The notes: generated by a model not told the origin, from the letters alone. Counted from the stretch's first letter, positions 41,827 to 51,254 are shown. The stretch: DNA of 64,000 nucleotides from Lachnospiraceae bacterium (GCA_902363665.1 CABJAW010000010.1:1-64000); one strand, 5' to 3'. Translations and numbers: made by a program.

Positions 41827-42840
41827 TTAAACATGCTCCAGCACCACCGCATGCGCAATGCCAGGAATTGTCTGTCCCTCGTTGAAGCTGACCTTTGAGA
41901 GTAGTGCTCCGGTCGGAACAAACAGCACCCGTTTCCAGCTGCCTTTTCGCAGCTTCGGCAGGATCATCGCCGAGAGCGTCACCGCCGCACAGCCGCATCC
42001 GCTCCCTCCCGCATGCGTATCCTGCGTTTCCGGGTCATAAATTTCAATACCACAGTCCATATACTGCGTCTCAATGTCAAATCCCCGGTCCTTTACCAGC
42101 TGCAGCAAAATCTCTTTGCCGACGGTTCCGAGATCTCCTGTGATGATCCGGTCATACTCCTGCGGCTCCCGCTCAAAGTCAAGCAGGTTCTGGCAGATCG
42201 TATCGCAGGCCGCCGGTGCCATGCACGCGCCCATGTTCATATTGTCGCGCACACCCCTGTCAACAATCTTCCCGGGTGTAACACCGCTGATCCGTACGTA
42301 ACCATTCTTTGTGCCAAGGATAAACGCACCGCTCCCGGTCACGGTCCACGTTGCTGCGAGCGGCCGCTGGCTGCCATAACCGAGCGGGAAACGAAATTCT
42401 TTCTCCGCACTTGCGAAGTGACTCGAGGTCACAGCCGCTGCATGCTCTGCAAAGCCACCTGCCACGCTCATCGCCGCGAGCGTCAGGGATTCCGCACAGG
42501 TCGAGCACGCACCGTAAAGCCCGAACAGCGGAAGCTTCGCCTCCACGTTTCCAAACGACGTCGCGGTCAGCTGCGCCAGTAGATCTCCTCCGAACAGAAA
42601 TCGCACCTCTGAAAGCTCCAGTTTTGCTTTTTCCGCCGCCTTTTGCAATGCTATACTTTGCATTTCGCTTTCTGCCTGCTCCCAGGTCTCTTTTCCGAAA
42701 AGCGGATCCCCATCTTTTACATCAAACCATTCCCCAAGCGGTCCCGCCGCTTCTTTCGGACCGACGACTGAGGCGCTCCCCGCGATATAGACCGCGTTTT
42801 GAAATGCAATACTCTGTTTTCCGACTATCTGACTTCCCAT
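41827..42840 (-). CDS. spoVAD: Stage V sporulation protein AD
   Basis: A 337-residue thiolase-fold protein that binds dipicolinic acid. It begins MGSQIVGKQSIAFQNAVYIA; FGLYGACSTCAESLTLAAM and SSHFASAEKEFRFPLGYG are typical. The ATG at 42840 has AAAGGA upstream; the frame continues 30 codons further without a ribosome site. Usually spoVAC precedes this gene, but no SpoVAC-like frame is found in the 271 bp to plsC, so spoVAC must be elsewhere or absent. Confidence 0.93.
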   Translation of the reverse strand: MGSQIVGKQSIAFQNAVYIAGSASVVGPKEAAGPLGEWFDVKDGDPLFGKETWEQAESEMQSIALQKAAEKAKLELSEVRFLFGGDLLAQLTATSFGNVEAKLPLFGLYGACSTCAESLTLAAMSVAGGFAEHAAAVTSSHFASAEKEFRFPLGYGSQRPLAATWTVTGSGAFILGTKNGYVRISGVTPGKIVDRGVRDNMNMGACMAPAACDTICQNLLDFEREPQEYDRIITGDLGTVGKEILLQLVKDRGFDIETQYMDCGIEIYDPETQDTHAGGSGCGCAAVTLSAMILPKLRKGSWKRVLFVPTGALLSKVSFNEGQTIPGIAHAVVLEHV

Positions 42841-42964
42841 ACTGTCCTTTCCGCAGAAGTCTCTCCATACAGACCGCCATGTTATCGTCAGACGCTTCTT
42901 CAGACAACAGAATTTCCTTCTGAAGCACACATGTTCCTGCTCATCACCGGAATCTGCTCTCTTC

Positions 42965-43037
42965 GAATAAATCGGAGATTCGCTATCCGCTTAGTGCTCC
43001 GCGCACTTGAAACCTGGAATGCTTATCTGCGTTCAAA
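42965..43037. repeat. Copy of a dispersed palindromic motif
   Basis: CGGAGATTCGCTATCCGCTTAGTGCTCCGCGCACTTGAA and AATGCTTATCTGCGTTCAAA match sequence at 9566-9616 near-exactly, 33 kb away. It lies between spoVAD and plsC, where no gene is seen. Confidence 0.65.
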
Positions 43038-43111
43038 CGGATTCAGGGAGACAACCGCCCGTTTCCTTTGGGTATATTGTCTCCCTGACTGTATTTTTTA
43101 TACGTGAACCT

Positions 43112-43852
43112 TTACATCTGCGCATCCTTGTGCTGTGTTTCATCCGTATACTGGCGGATGCACGCTTCGATCCGCTCCTTCACAAGCGCCGCAATCTCCG
43201 TCGTTTTCATTTTTTCGTACTCATCAAAATAAATCGGCTCCAGAAAATGCACCTGCACCTTCGTCTTCGCGATCGAGCCAGTATCAAACGCCTTGTAGGA
43301 ATCGATCAGCGCCACGGGCACGATCGGGCATTTTGATTTTACCGCACACTTAAAACTGCCGCCCTTAAAATCCAGAAGTTCATTTCCATTTTTACTTCTG
43401 GTCCCCTCTGCGAAAATGATGAAATTTTTTCCCTCCATCACTTCCTTTGTCACCTGCAAGATAACTTTCATGCCCTGCCGCGGATCCCTGCGGTCAATCG
43501 GAAGCGCACCGAGGCAGGCGATCACCTGTTTCAAAAACGGAATATTCTCCAGTTCCTTTTTGAGCACCACCGACGTCGGGCGCTTCAGCAGCTGGAGCAT
43601 TGCCAGCACATCGAACATTCCCTGATGGTTCGGATAGAGAATATACCCATCCTCCCTTGGGAGATTTTCCAGCCCGTATCCTTCAATCTCGACGCGCCCT
43701 CCCCTGATCGCCCGGTTATCAATCTGTCTGATCAGTGCGTACCGCTCTTCAGGCGTATAATGTTCCGGATGCGCTGCCATGCGGAATAACCTGACAATTC
43801 CGTATGGTACATACCAGAGGTTCATCAGTACCATCCATAAAATCCGTCTCAT
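43112..43852 (-). CDS. plsC: 1-acyl-sn-glycerol-3-phosphate acyltransferase
   Basis: A 246-residue PlsC-type acyltransferase of phosphatidic acid synthesis. The catalytic HX4D motif is NHQGMFDVLA, and the acceptor motifs are GALPIDRRD, FAEGTRSKNG and VPVALIDSY. There is an N-terminal hydrophobic segment. The ATG at 43852 is preceded by GGGAG. A palindromic element lies 55 bp upstream. Confidence 0.92.
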   Translation of the reverse strand: MRRILWMVLMNLWYVPYGIVRLFRMAAHPEHYTPEERYALIRQIDNRAIRGGRVEIEGYGLENLPREDGYILYPNHQGMFDVLAMLQLLKRPTSVVLKKELENIPFLKQVIACLGALPIDRRDPRQGMKVILQVTKEVMEGKNFIIFAEGTRSKNGNELLDFKGGSFKCAVKSKCPIVPVALIDSYKAFDTGSIAKTKVQVHFLEPIYFDEYEKMKTTEIAALVKERIEACIRQYTDETQHKDAQM

Positions 43853-43906
43853 GTCTCTCCCTTCTGCCCAGATATACTCTCGGAGTCTGTCATGCCCCGG
43901 CAAGTT

Positions 43907-44070
43907 CTAGTATGAGCCACCTCAATTAACAGTCTGCTTCATTTGTCTAAATTTCTATCTGCTACGTTGTTGTCAATCGCCGTAGCCACCGCTACGGCTC
44001 ATTCCTCCGCCTTGCAGATAAAAATTTATCCTGCATGAATCAGTCAGCCAATTGGGGTGGTTCATACTAG
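43907..44070. repeat. 164-bp imperfect palindrome with CTAGTATGA ends
   Basis: The left arm CTAGTATGAGCCACCTCAATT and the right arm complement CTAGTATGAACCACCCCAATT pair; CTGCTTCAT and ATCTGC blocks also pair further in, and the apex is GTAGCCACCGCTAC. The right end covers the last codons and stop of the HAD gene. No second copy was seen here apart from similar CTAGTA termini at 54659-54728. Confidence 0.85.
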
Positions 44071-44679
44071 CAGCTCATCAAAAGAAGCAATCACTGCATC
44101 CGCATGGTCTGCCTGCCCAAAACCATAGGAGGCAAATACAAACGGAACGCCTGCCTTTGCTGCCGCATCGCAGTCTCCCTGTGTATCCCCTACGTAAACC
44201 GGATGCTTCAGGCTATTTCGTTCTACCACCAGCCGGATATTTTCGTCTTTGTTTTTTCCGGTATCTCCGTAGCATTCTGTATCTGTGATGTACGGTTCCA
44301 GTCCGGTCTTACGCAAAAAAAGTTCGATATAACCGGACTGACAGTTGCTCACAATCATCAGCTTTGTCCGCTTTGACAATTCTTTGATCGTATCGGCCAC
44401 TCCCGGATAGCAAATGTGACACGGATCTTTCTCCAGCGCTTCATGTTCATAGACACAGCAGACATCCATGATCGCATACCGCCGCTTTGGCTCAAGTTCC
44501 GGAAGCAGATTATCCGCTATCACCTTCATTGTCTTGCCGAATTGCTCCTGAAGCATTTCTGCCGTAATCTCCCGGCTTCCGCCGCCTTCTCTTACCGCCT
44601 TCGTCCATGCTTTCGCCACAATTCCCGTTGAATTCCAAAGTGTTCCGTCAACGTCCAGTATTAATGCGTCAAACTGCAT
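44062..44679 (-). CDS. HAD-superfamily phosphatase
   Basis: A 205-residue HAD hydrolase. The nucleophile motif is LILDVDGTLWNS, motif II is LMIVSNCQSGYIE, and motif IV is VYVGDTQGDCDAAAKAG. The cap is of the phosphoglycolate-phosphatase type, so a small phosphate ester is the likely substrate. GGGAGG precedes the ATG. The final two codons and the TGA stop are formed by the palindromic element at 43907-44070. Confidence 0.88.
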   Translation of the reverse strand: MQFDALILDVDGTLWNSTGIVAKAWTKAVREGGGSREITAEMLQEQFGKTMKVIADNLLPELEPKRRYAIMDVCCVYEHEALEKDPCHICYPGVADTIKELSKRTKLMIVSNCQSGYIELFLRKTGLEPYITDTECYGDTGKNKDENIRLVVERNSLKHPVYVGDTQGDCDAAAKAGVPFVFASYGFGQADHADAVIASFDELLV

Positions 44680-44716
44680 TTTCTCCTCCCTGATTTTCCG
44701 TTTTACAGTGATACAA

Positions 44717-44759
44717 GGAAGACGGCCCGCAAAAATTCTGTTTCGCCCGGCCGTCCTCC
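44717..44759 (-). terminator. Terminator of the first SH3 lipoprotein gene
   Basis: On the minus strand GGAGGACGGCCGGGCG pairs with GCGGGCCGTCTTCC and is followed by TTGT. It lies 128 bp after the stop codon. Confidence 0.6.
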
Positions 44760-44887
44760 ATTTTCTTCTTATGTACTCTCGGAATCTTTTTGTGCCTGAA
44801 AGTGCAGGAAAGACTCCGGGAATACATTCTTATTTGCTGCTGTTCAGAGGCGGACTCTGATCAGCTGACTGCTTTTATGTATTTGCT

Positions 44888-46423
44888 TTAGTGTCCCGTC
44901 ACGCTTGTCGCGATCAGTGATCCATCCGATGCTGTCTTTACACTTGCGCTGACGTAAAGTCCGGTATAAACTCCGCCAGACGTATCAATTGACGCATCAG
45001 AAGTATTTATCGTATAAGTATTTCCGTCATCTCCTGAAATTGTAATGCTGTTACCGGAAATGCTGATGACTGTACCGCTGACCGTGTCCGAATAGCTGGT
45101 GCTTCCGTCGTCATTACCGTCTGTACTGCCGCCGTTATCGCTGTTTCCGCCCGTCTGTGTCTGAGAAGAACTCAGATAGGACTTGGAAATATAACCGATC
45201 GTTCCGTTTACAGAAACCACATACCAGTTGTCTGTCTCGCCAACCACCGTCACTGCTTCGCCGCTTCCCAATCCGTCCACGATACCGCTGCCTGTTCCAG
45301 GCTCCTGACGTACATTGACATCCGTCGTCGTATATAGTGTGGACGAGCCGGTATAATCGACCTGGCTGTTTTTCTCCGCATCGATTATGGAAGAATCTCC
45401 GCCTGTCTCCCCGCTCTGATCAGTCTGTGCATTCGTCTCAGAACTGCCGGTCTCGGAGCTGTCTGTCTCGGATACCGGTGAGCTTACGAGAAATTCTTTG
45501 CTGACATATCCGATATTCCCATCGATATTAACCTTAAACCAGCCGGAGGTCTCACCGACCACCGTCACTGCCTGTCCTTTTTCCAGGGAACCGATAATAT
45601 TGTCATCATTCTCCTTGCTTGGATCCTGACGGACGTTGACATCATCGTTTGCATAGAGCGTCGCTGCCGTGCTGTAATCCTGCAGGGTCTTCAGCTCCGC
45701 ATCTGCATCGCCCTCCGTCTCAGACTCATTTGTCTCAGACTGATTCTGTACCGTACCGGCCTTTTCCAGGTTGAATACGGAATTGCCAGGAACCTTAAAG
45801 CTCTCCACCGACTTCTTTACGGCTTCAAGAAGAACCTTGTTGTCATCCGTCACCGTACCCTGGATCACATACGCCTCATGGTCTGCAAGAATCGCATATG
45901 TGATGGAATAAGACCACATGCTTGTGGAATTGTATTTCACTACATACTCATATGTCTTCAGGGTACCGGCAGCAGCCGCCTCAAAGCTCTGTACCTCAAA
46001 TGCATCCGATCCCGTATACTGCTTCGTCAGACTTTCCTTCAGCGCATCCTCTGACTCATATACAGATACATTTTTCATCTGCGTATCGTCCGCCGCGTGA
46101 ACAATGTTGATCATCGCAGCAGATCCGGAAGAGAATACCCGCATCTCATCTGCATCCTGCGTCACCTTCCAGGTACTGTCCGGAAGCGTGATCTGCACGC
46201 TCTTATCCTGCGACGTATATGCAATATCCGTCTGAAGCTCTGTTTCTGTTTCTGTCTCGCTCTGCGTTTCACTCTCTGTCTCTTTTTGGGTCTCTGTCTC
46301 ACTCTGAGTCTGTGTTTCTGTCTCCTGCGGCTTTTTTAATTGACTGCATCCTGCCGTAAGGCTTACGATGGCCAGTGACATTCCAAGAGTCAGTACAAGC
46401 TTTCTCATCTTTTTGTTAACCAT
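44888..46423 (-). CDS. Lipoprotein with two bacterial SH3 domains
   Basis: A 511-residue secreted lipoprotein. The signal peptide ends at lipobox LTAGC (cysteine at about 24), followed by a Glu/Thr/Ser/Gln tract of about 40 residues, a domain of unknown function (about 65-215), and two SH3b domains beginning ATLYANDDVNVRQDP and STLYTTTDVNVRQEPG, each ending GYVSKEFL or GYISKSYL. A C-terminal beta-rich segment starts VSGTVISISGNSITISG. SH3b domains usually bind cell-wall peptides. The ATG at 46423 has GGAGGG upstream; an 89-codon upstream extension is not coding. Confidence 0.87.
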   Translation of the reverse strand: MVNKKMRKLVLTLGMSLAIVSLTAGCSQLKKPQETETQTQSETETQKETESETQSETETETELQTDIAYTSQDKSVQITLPDSTWKVTQDADEMRVFSSGSAAMINIVHAADDTQMKNVSVYESEDALKESLTKQYTGSDAFEVQSFEAAAAGTLKTYEYVVKYNSTSMWSYSITYAILADHEAYVIQGTVTDDNKVLLEAVKKSVESFKVPGNSVFNLEKAGTVQNQSETNESETEGDADAELKTLQDYSTAATLYANDDVNVRQDPSKENDDNIIGSLEKGQAVTVVGETSGWFKVNIDGNIGYVSKEFLVSSPVSETDSSETGSSETNAQTDQSGETGGDSSIIDAEKNSQVDYTGSSTLYTTTDVNVRQEPGTGSGIVDGLGSGEAVTVVGETDNWYVVSVNGTIGYISKSYLSSSQTQTGGNSDNGGSTDGNDDGSTSYSDTVSGTVISISGNSITISGDDGNTYTINTSDASIDTSGGVYTGLYVSASVKTASDGSLIATSVTGH

Positions 46424-46634
46424 GTCACACCCTCCATTTCTTTCTTTTCCCTCATGCTCTGATCTCCAAAGGCCAGATGCCTGCTGTAACGGCTCCCGCC
46501 TTTGTCCCGATTTTTCTCCCCCGGCAGCAGGCAGATATCCCGCTTCGCTGCCTCGTTCCAAGTCAAAGCAAATCTTCCAGATCCGCCTTGCTGCCTGCTC
46601 ATAACCACCGTCAAAAAAATCAACACAAAAAACT

Positions 46635-46690
46635 GGTATTGAGTCAATACCATTATTATGCATCATACCACGCATCCCCTTATTTCGCAA
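46635..46690 (-). promoter_or_regulatory. Promoter of the SH3 lipoprotein gene with a 17-bp palindrome
   Basis: TTGCGA (46685-46690) and TATGAT (46662-46667) are 17 bases apart on the minus strand. GGTATTGAGTCAATACC (46635-46651), a perfect palindrome, follows near +5 to +20 and suits a repressor. The sequence CGTGGTATGATGC is shared with the other SH3 lipoprotein promoter. The rest of the 337-bp gap holds a degenerate dispersed motif (46535-46605). Confidence 0.72.
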
Positions 46691-46760
46691 GTCACATACT
46701 GCTGTTTTCTGTTCTTACAGACAAAATTAATAATTTCGCAACAGACTTTTCTACGAATTT

Positions 46761-47681
46761 TTAAAATTTTCTCCGGATAATCTTCTCCGCCTCTTTCAGT
46801 CTTTGGTCCAGCTCTGCTTTTGTCAGGACGAATTTTTTCAGGACTTTACTGCTGTTTTCTTCTCCCTTTTCCGGCTCTGTCATCAGATGGAGCAGCTCTT
46901 TGTACTCATCCAGCAATCCCTGGCCATGCAGTACGCGCCATGCGCCGGCATCGCTTCCAAGTGCGATCTTTACACCCAGTTCAAACCCCCGGCGGATCCG
47001 TTCTCCCTGCTCCCGCTTCAGGCAGCGGAGCGCATCATCGTCAAACCGCCCGCCCCCGATCAGATTTGTGATCGTCACAAATGTCGGCACCCAGACTGTC
47101 CCACTCTCTGCCAGTGCCTGCAGGCATGCTTCGTCCATAAAATTTCCGTGTTCCACCGAATCTACCCCGGCTTCCACTGCATTCTTTACCGCCCCGGCAC
47201 CGTTTACATGTGCCATCACCGCAAAGCCTTCCTCATGGGCAATGTGGATCATTTCCCGGATCTCCTCCTGCAAAAGGGGCGGCTCTGTCACCGCTCCGCA
47301 GTTTGAAAAATCCATGATTCCTGAAAACATGACCTTGATAAAATTTCCGCCCCGCTCCCGCACCTCTTTTACAAGTGCCTCATATTCCTTCCAGTCTGAA
47401 AACGCGCGTCCTACGATACCTCCATAATGCCCCTTTTTGTGGATGGCAAAGACCGGCGTGCGGTACGTAATCCCATATTCCCCTGCCAGATCCGCCGCCC
47501 GCTGCGATACGCCGTAGCTGTCCCCTCCGTCACGCACATAAAAAATTTCGCGCTTCGCATATTCGGAAAATTTTGCCCGGATATCTGCATCATTTACGCT
47601 GTCTTTATGCAGTTCCACTGCCTTTTTATAATTTACTCCGTCCATCAGCAGATGGGCATGACATTCGCCAAACATAATCAT
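46761..47681 (-). CDS. Amidohydrolase-family protein
   Basis: A 306-residue metal-dependent hydrolase. Metal ligands can be placed: HxH in ECHAHLLMDG, a lysine in FIKVMFSG, histidines in VMAHVNGAGAV and SVEHGNF, and an aspartate in IALGSDAGAW. The pattern resembles imidazolonepropionase/prolidase-like amidohydrolases; the substrate cannot be assigned. It is shorter at the N-terminus than members with a separate beta domain. GGGAGG precedes the start; an internal ATG two codons later is also possible. Confidence 0.85.
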   Translation of the reverse strand: MIMFGECHAHLLMDGVNYKKAVELHKDSVNDADIRAKFSEYAKREIFYVRDGGDSYGVSQRAADLAGEYGITYRTPVFAIHKKGHYGGIVGRAFSDWKEYEALVKEVRERGGNFIKVMFSGIMDFSNCGAVTEPPLLQEEIREMIHIAHEEGFAVMAHVNGAGAVKNAVEAGVDSVEHGNFMDEACLQALAESGTVWVPTFVTITNLIGGGRFDDDALRCLKREQGERIRRGFELGVKIALGSDAGAWRVLHGQGLLDEYKELLHLMTEPEKGEENSSKVLKKFVLTKAELDQRLKEAEKIIRRKF

Positions 47682-47707
47682 CAGCTTCCTCCCTGCATTC
47701 TGAATTT

Positions 47708-47745
47708 AAAGCGGCCTTAAGACATTTATATCTTAAGACCGCTTT
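47708..47745. terminator. Hairpin after the ABC permease gene
   Basis: AAAGCGGCCTTAAGA and TCTTAAGACCGCTTT form a strong hairpin, but the T tract on the minus strand is short. Confidence 0.65.
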
Positions 47746-47784
47746 CATATTTTATCCAGTAAAATTTTTATTTTATGCGTATTT

Positions 47785-49875
47785 TCATCCGTAGACCACG
47801 CCAAGATCTGCCGCAGCATTTTCCTGCGCGATTTTCTCCAGCACCTGCAGCGTATTTGTAAAATCCTGACTCAGCGGATAGCGGTCATACTCATACGTCT
47901 GCCGCTTCGACTGCAGCTGTACCTCAAGTGCATTTATTGCCACATAGATTTTCTCATATGGGAGTGTCTCTATGTCTTTACGATAGGCTGCCAGAAATTC
48001 TGCTTTTTTCGACTGAGGAATCTCGATCTGCACACCGTAATCTGTGTAGGTGCCATCTGTCGTCATAATCTCCGCCCAGAAATCTGTCTCTGTCTCCGCG
48101 GTCTCACTTTCTGCTTCGGACATGTTGCCATCGGTCTTGCCTTCTGTTTCTGCAGCTTCGCTTTGTGAATCCGCCGCATTCTGCACTGCATCTGCTTTGG
48201 TGCCGCTCTCTGCTTCCGCCGTATCTGTTTCCGTTTCCATCTCCACCTGCACCTCCGCATAGGAAGTCGATTCTGCCATGCTAACCGGATAATATTTCGT
48301 CAACTCCGGAAAATTCTGCTGATAGCATTCTGCCACCATCTCATAAATTTCTTTTGCGTCCATTCCAAGGATCGGATAATACTTCTCCCTGTACTGCCGG
48401 TCATCCAGCAGTTTATTCATCGCCGCCAGATACGTCTTTTCGCTCACCTCATAATACCGATAAACCTCTTTTCCGTTCTTCAGATGGTATTTCAGATTGA
48501 CCGGTACCGTCGTCTCCTCAAAGCTATAGTCATTCTCCAGGCTCTTTTTCGCAAATTTTACTCCGCTCTCGGCAAGCGGATACAGCGTATCAAGCTGATC
48601 ACACTCCAGATAATCGAGTATCATCTGACTGTCTGTCTTATTTTTCGCCGATTTTTTCTGCTGTGTGGCCTCCGGATATGTATACATATTGTACGACGAC
48701 TGTACTGCCATATCCGCAATCTCCTCTTTTTTGGGAAGGTAAGAGTTATACCCAAACACATCGTAGCGGATCGGGAAAAACATCAGTGCGGCCAGCACGG
48801 CAGAAATCACGATATGTTCTTTATGCTGCAGCACAAGGTGAATATCCCACCGGTAAATAAACTCCATGACCATACAGCCAAGCGCGGAAAACAGCAAAAT
48901 AAACGCAATCTCCCAAAACACCGAGTCAAGCTCACTTGCAATAAGCGCGGCTACCAGTGCGGCCAGCACGGCCAGCAGAATTTTAATCACACCCTCCAGT
49001 CTCTGGAAGGCAAGTGCTGCGCCGGAGACCTCGCTTCTCCGCCTGTGGTACAGGGCAAGCGCCGCAAGCATGAACAGAACAAAAACTGCCGTCAGTTCAC
49101 AGAGTTCCGCAACGCCCGGCCATCTTCCGGTCAGGCCGTAAGAAATCTGACCGGTTCCCGCCCTGTTTTCCCATAAGATACAAAATGCCCACGGAGAGGT
49201 GTAGCGCAGAAAGCTTCCCGTATTCTTATCAAAAAGTGCCTGCAGCTGCATCGAAGTGCTCAGAAAATTGCTCACATACGCCAGAAGGATCATCCAGCAA
49301 GTCGGAAGATATCCGAACAAAACGGCAATCGCACATACACTCGTTACAATCTTTCCGGTCATCATAACCGCCAGAATGGTTCCCGAATAGCTGCACAGGA
49401 AAAACAGCAGGTGCTGCAGCGTGCACACCGCCATCTCCAGCATCAGTCTCCAGCGAAAGGCTCCATACAGTGCCCCGGCCAGAACACCAAGCAGCGAAGC
49501 AACAGCATACGGCACCGCGAATGTCACGAAACCTGCCTCATATTTAATCAGGAACAGCTGCTCCCGCTTTATGGAAAGGCTGTGATACAGATCTACCTTC
49601 ACAGAAGAATGAACGTAGGAAAATACGCACAGACCGCAAATGATTCCAGCGATCAGAACAATCAGCACATTTTCAGACCGGTCAAATCCGATCTGACGGC
49701 AAAGTGTGTTCAGCTTGTCCGCTGCAGTCGGATTTCCGGAAGACATCGCGGAGAGTGCGATCAGTGCCCGAAACGGAATCATCATCAGATATACCACCGC
49801 CTGTACTGCCGCCAGCCAGGTCAGCTGCCGCAATTCCCTTCCGAACAGTTTAGAAGATGAGATTTTTGACGTCAT
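47785..49875 (-). CDS. ABC transporter permease (large, DUF6449-like)
   Basis: A 696-residue membrane protein. About seven helices occur in the first 300 residues, with FSYVHSSVKVDLYHSLSIKR typical of ABC-2-type permeases; two more follow near 310-370. A large outer C-terminal domain then contains a Glu/Thr/Ala-rich tract (about 540-605). It overlaps the ATPase gene by 26 bases. The gntR-ATPase-permease order resembles the ytr/bacitracin-type envelope-stress transporters; the cargo is unknown. GGAGG precedes the ATG. Confidence 0.87.
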   Translation of the reverse strand: MTSKISSSKLFGRELRQLTWLAAVQAVVYLMMIPFRALIALSAMSSGNPTAADKLNTLCRQIGFDRSENVLIVLIAGIICGLCVFSYVHSSVKVDLYHSLSIKREQLFLIKYEAGFVTFAVPYAVASLLGVLAGALYGAFRWRLMLEMAVCTLQHLLFFLCSYSGTILAVMMTGKIVTSVCAIAVLFGYLPTCWMILLAYVSNFLSTSMQLQALFDKNTGSFLRYTSPWAFCILWENRAGTGQISYGLTGRWPGVAELCELTAVFVLFMLAALALYHRRRSEVSGAALAFQRLEGVIKILLAVLAALVAALIASELDSVFWEIAFILLFSALGCMVMEFIYRWDIHLVLQHKEHIVISAVLAALMFFPIRYDVFGYNSYLPKKEEIADMAVQSSYNMYTYPEATQQKKSAKNKTDSQMILDYLECDQLDTLYPLAESGVKFAKKSLENDYSFEETTVPVNLKYHLKNGKEVYRYYEVSEKTYLAAMNKLLDDRQYREKYYPILGMDAKEIYEMVAECYQQNFPELTKYYPVSMAESTSYAEVQVEMETETDTAEAESGTKADAVQNAADSQSEAAETEGKTDGNMSEAESETAETETDFWAEIMTTDGTYTDYGVQIEIPQSKKAEFLAAYRKDIETLPYEKIYVAINALEVQLQSKRQTYEYDRYPLSQDFTNTLQVLEKIAQENAAADLGVVYG

Positions 49876-50752
49876 AACCGGCTACCTCCGTTTCACTGAT
49901 AAAAATTTCCTCTAGGGACAGCGGGAGAATCTCGGAAAACAGCGGCTGTTTTTCCATGATCTTTCGCTCCACCTCTTCCTCACTGCCACGCACGATCACG
50001 GTCAGCAGAGAGCCTCTCTTGCTGTGCTGCAAGACTTCCATCTCACACAGCAGTTCTTCTTCCTTCAGAGGATCCGGGATCACACACTGGATCTTATGAA
50101 TCTCCAGTTTCATATCGTCCAGTTCCCTTGAAAACAGGATTCCGCCGCGGTGCAGAAGCCCGACGTGATCGCAGATATCTTCGATCTCTCTCAAGCTGTG
50201 TGATGCGATCACCGGAGTAAACTTCCGGTTCAAAATCTCAGAAGCAAACAGGCTTTTGACTGCCTGACGCATCACTGGATCCAGTCCGTCAAATGTCTCA
50301 TCACACAGCAGATATTCTGTATTGGTGCAGATCCCAAGAAGCACCGATACCTGTTTTTTCATTCCCTTTGAAAAAGTCTGGATCTTCCTTCTCGGATCCA
50401 GTCCGAACTGTTCCAGCAGTTCATCAAACCGTCCACTGTCAAATTCCGGATAGATCACACGGTAATAGTCCCTCATCATTTCCGATGTCGCATTCGGAAA
50501 AAAACAGGACGTATCCGGAATAAAACAAAGTCTCCGTTTTGCTGCCGGATTTTCCCACACCGGAAGCCCGTCAATCTTCACCTGGCCTTCCTCCGGCCGC
50601 AGCACACCGCTGATCACACGCAGCAGCGTACTTTTTCCTGCTCCGTTCGTCCCGGCCAGGCCGAAAATACTGTTTTCGCTGATCTGTGCCTCTACCTGAT
50701 CCAGCGCACGGATGTCGCCGAATTTTTTTGTCACCTGCTCAATGCTGATCAT
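49850..50752 (-). CDS. ABC transporter ATP-binding protein
   Basis: A 300-residue ATPase. Walker A is GLAGTNGAGKSTLL; the signature region is FSKGMKKQVSVLLGIC, where the canonical LSGGQ is relaxed, as in YtrB-type proteins; Walker B is YLLCDETFDGLDP, and the switch histidine is in VIASHSLREIEDI. It overlaps both the GntR gene (ATGA) and the permease gene, indicating one transporter. Confidence 0.93.
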   Translation of the reverse strand: MISIEQVTKKFGDIRALDQVEAQISENSIFGLAGTNGAGKSTLLRVISGVLRPEEGQVKIDGLPVWENPAAKRRLCFIPDTSCFFPNATSEMMRDYYRVIYPEFDSGRFDELLEQFGLDPRRKIQTFSKGMKKQVSVLLGICTNTEYLLCDETFDGLDPVMRQAVKSLFASEILNRKFTPVIASHSLREIEDICDHVGLLHRGGILFSRELDDMKLEIHKIQCVIPDPLKEEELLCEMEVLQHSKRGSLLTVIVRGSEEEVERKIMEKQPLFSEILPLSLEEIFISETEVAGYDVKNLIF

Positions 50753-51135
50753 TCCTGCTTTTTCTCCTCCCGATAATATTCCTGCACTTTTTCTGTCATC
50801 TCCTCGCAGGAGATCCCCAGTTCCTGTCCCTTCTTCACATTCTCACGAAGCGAAGCATAAACACTCTCCTGTTTGCGCAGCTTCAGTTTCTCGTTTCCAG
50901 ATACAAAATTGCCGCGTCCCTTCACCGGATAAATATATCCGTTCTGCTCCAGGATGCTGTATGCTTTCTGAATTGTATTCGGATTGATCGACAGCTCCAC
51001 TGCCAGTGCACGCACCGACGGAAGCTGACTGTCCGCATCCAGCACTCCGTTTACGATCAGTATTTCAAACCGATCCACAATCTGCTCGTAAATTGGTTTC
51101 CGGTTTCGGAAATCAATCGAGATTTCTCCGATCAT
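50749..51135 (-). CDS. GntR-family regulator (YtrA subfamily)
   Basis: A 128-residue regulator with a GntR winged helix (IYEQIVDRFEILIVNG, LPSVRALAVELSINPNTIQK, ILEQNGYIYPVKGRGNFV) and a short helical tail, which defines the YtrA type. Such proteins repress a linked ABC transporter. A matching GTGTAC/GTACAC inverted repeat lies 120 bp upstream. The start at 51135 is chosen; a GTG nine bases earlier is an alternative. Confidence 0.92.
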   Translation of the reverse strand: MIGEISIDFRNRKPIYEQIVDRFEILIVNGVLDADSQLPSVRALAVELSINPNTIQKAYSILEQNGYIYPVKGRGNFVSGNEKLKLRKQESVYASLRENVKKGQELGISCEEMTEKVQEYYREEKKQE

Positions 51136-51254
51136 CCCCTGCACATCCCCCTCTCTTTTTTCTGTGTTTCATTTCGCATATGCGATATCTGCTTTCACTT
51201 ATCCGCCAGTCTGCCGCCTCTGCAATGCTGCAGTTTCTAATCCCACCGGCATTT

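Noticed and set aside
42722..42928. Alternative frame near the spoVAD start that might be a spoVAC fragment
   Set aside because: The peptide is charged and not membrane-like, unlike SpoVAC, and it overlaps spoVAD in another frame.
46405..46653. Frames upstream of the SH3 lipoprotein start
   Set aside because: They cover a clear promoter, palindrome and ribosome site of the lipoprotein gene.
48050..48262. Ser/Ala-rich plus-strand frame
   Set aside because: It is the complement of the Glu/Thr-rich tract in the ABC permease gene.
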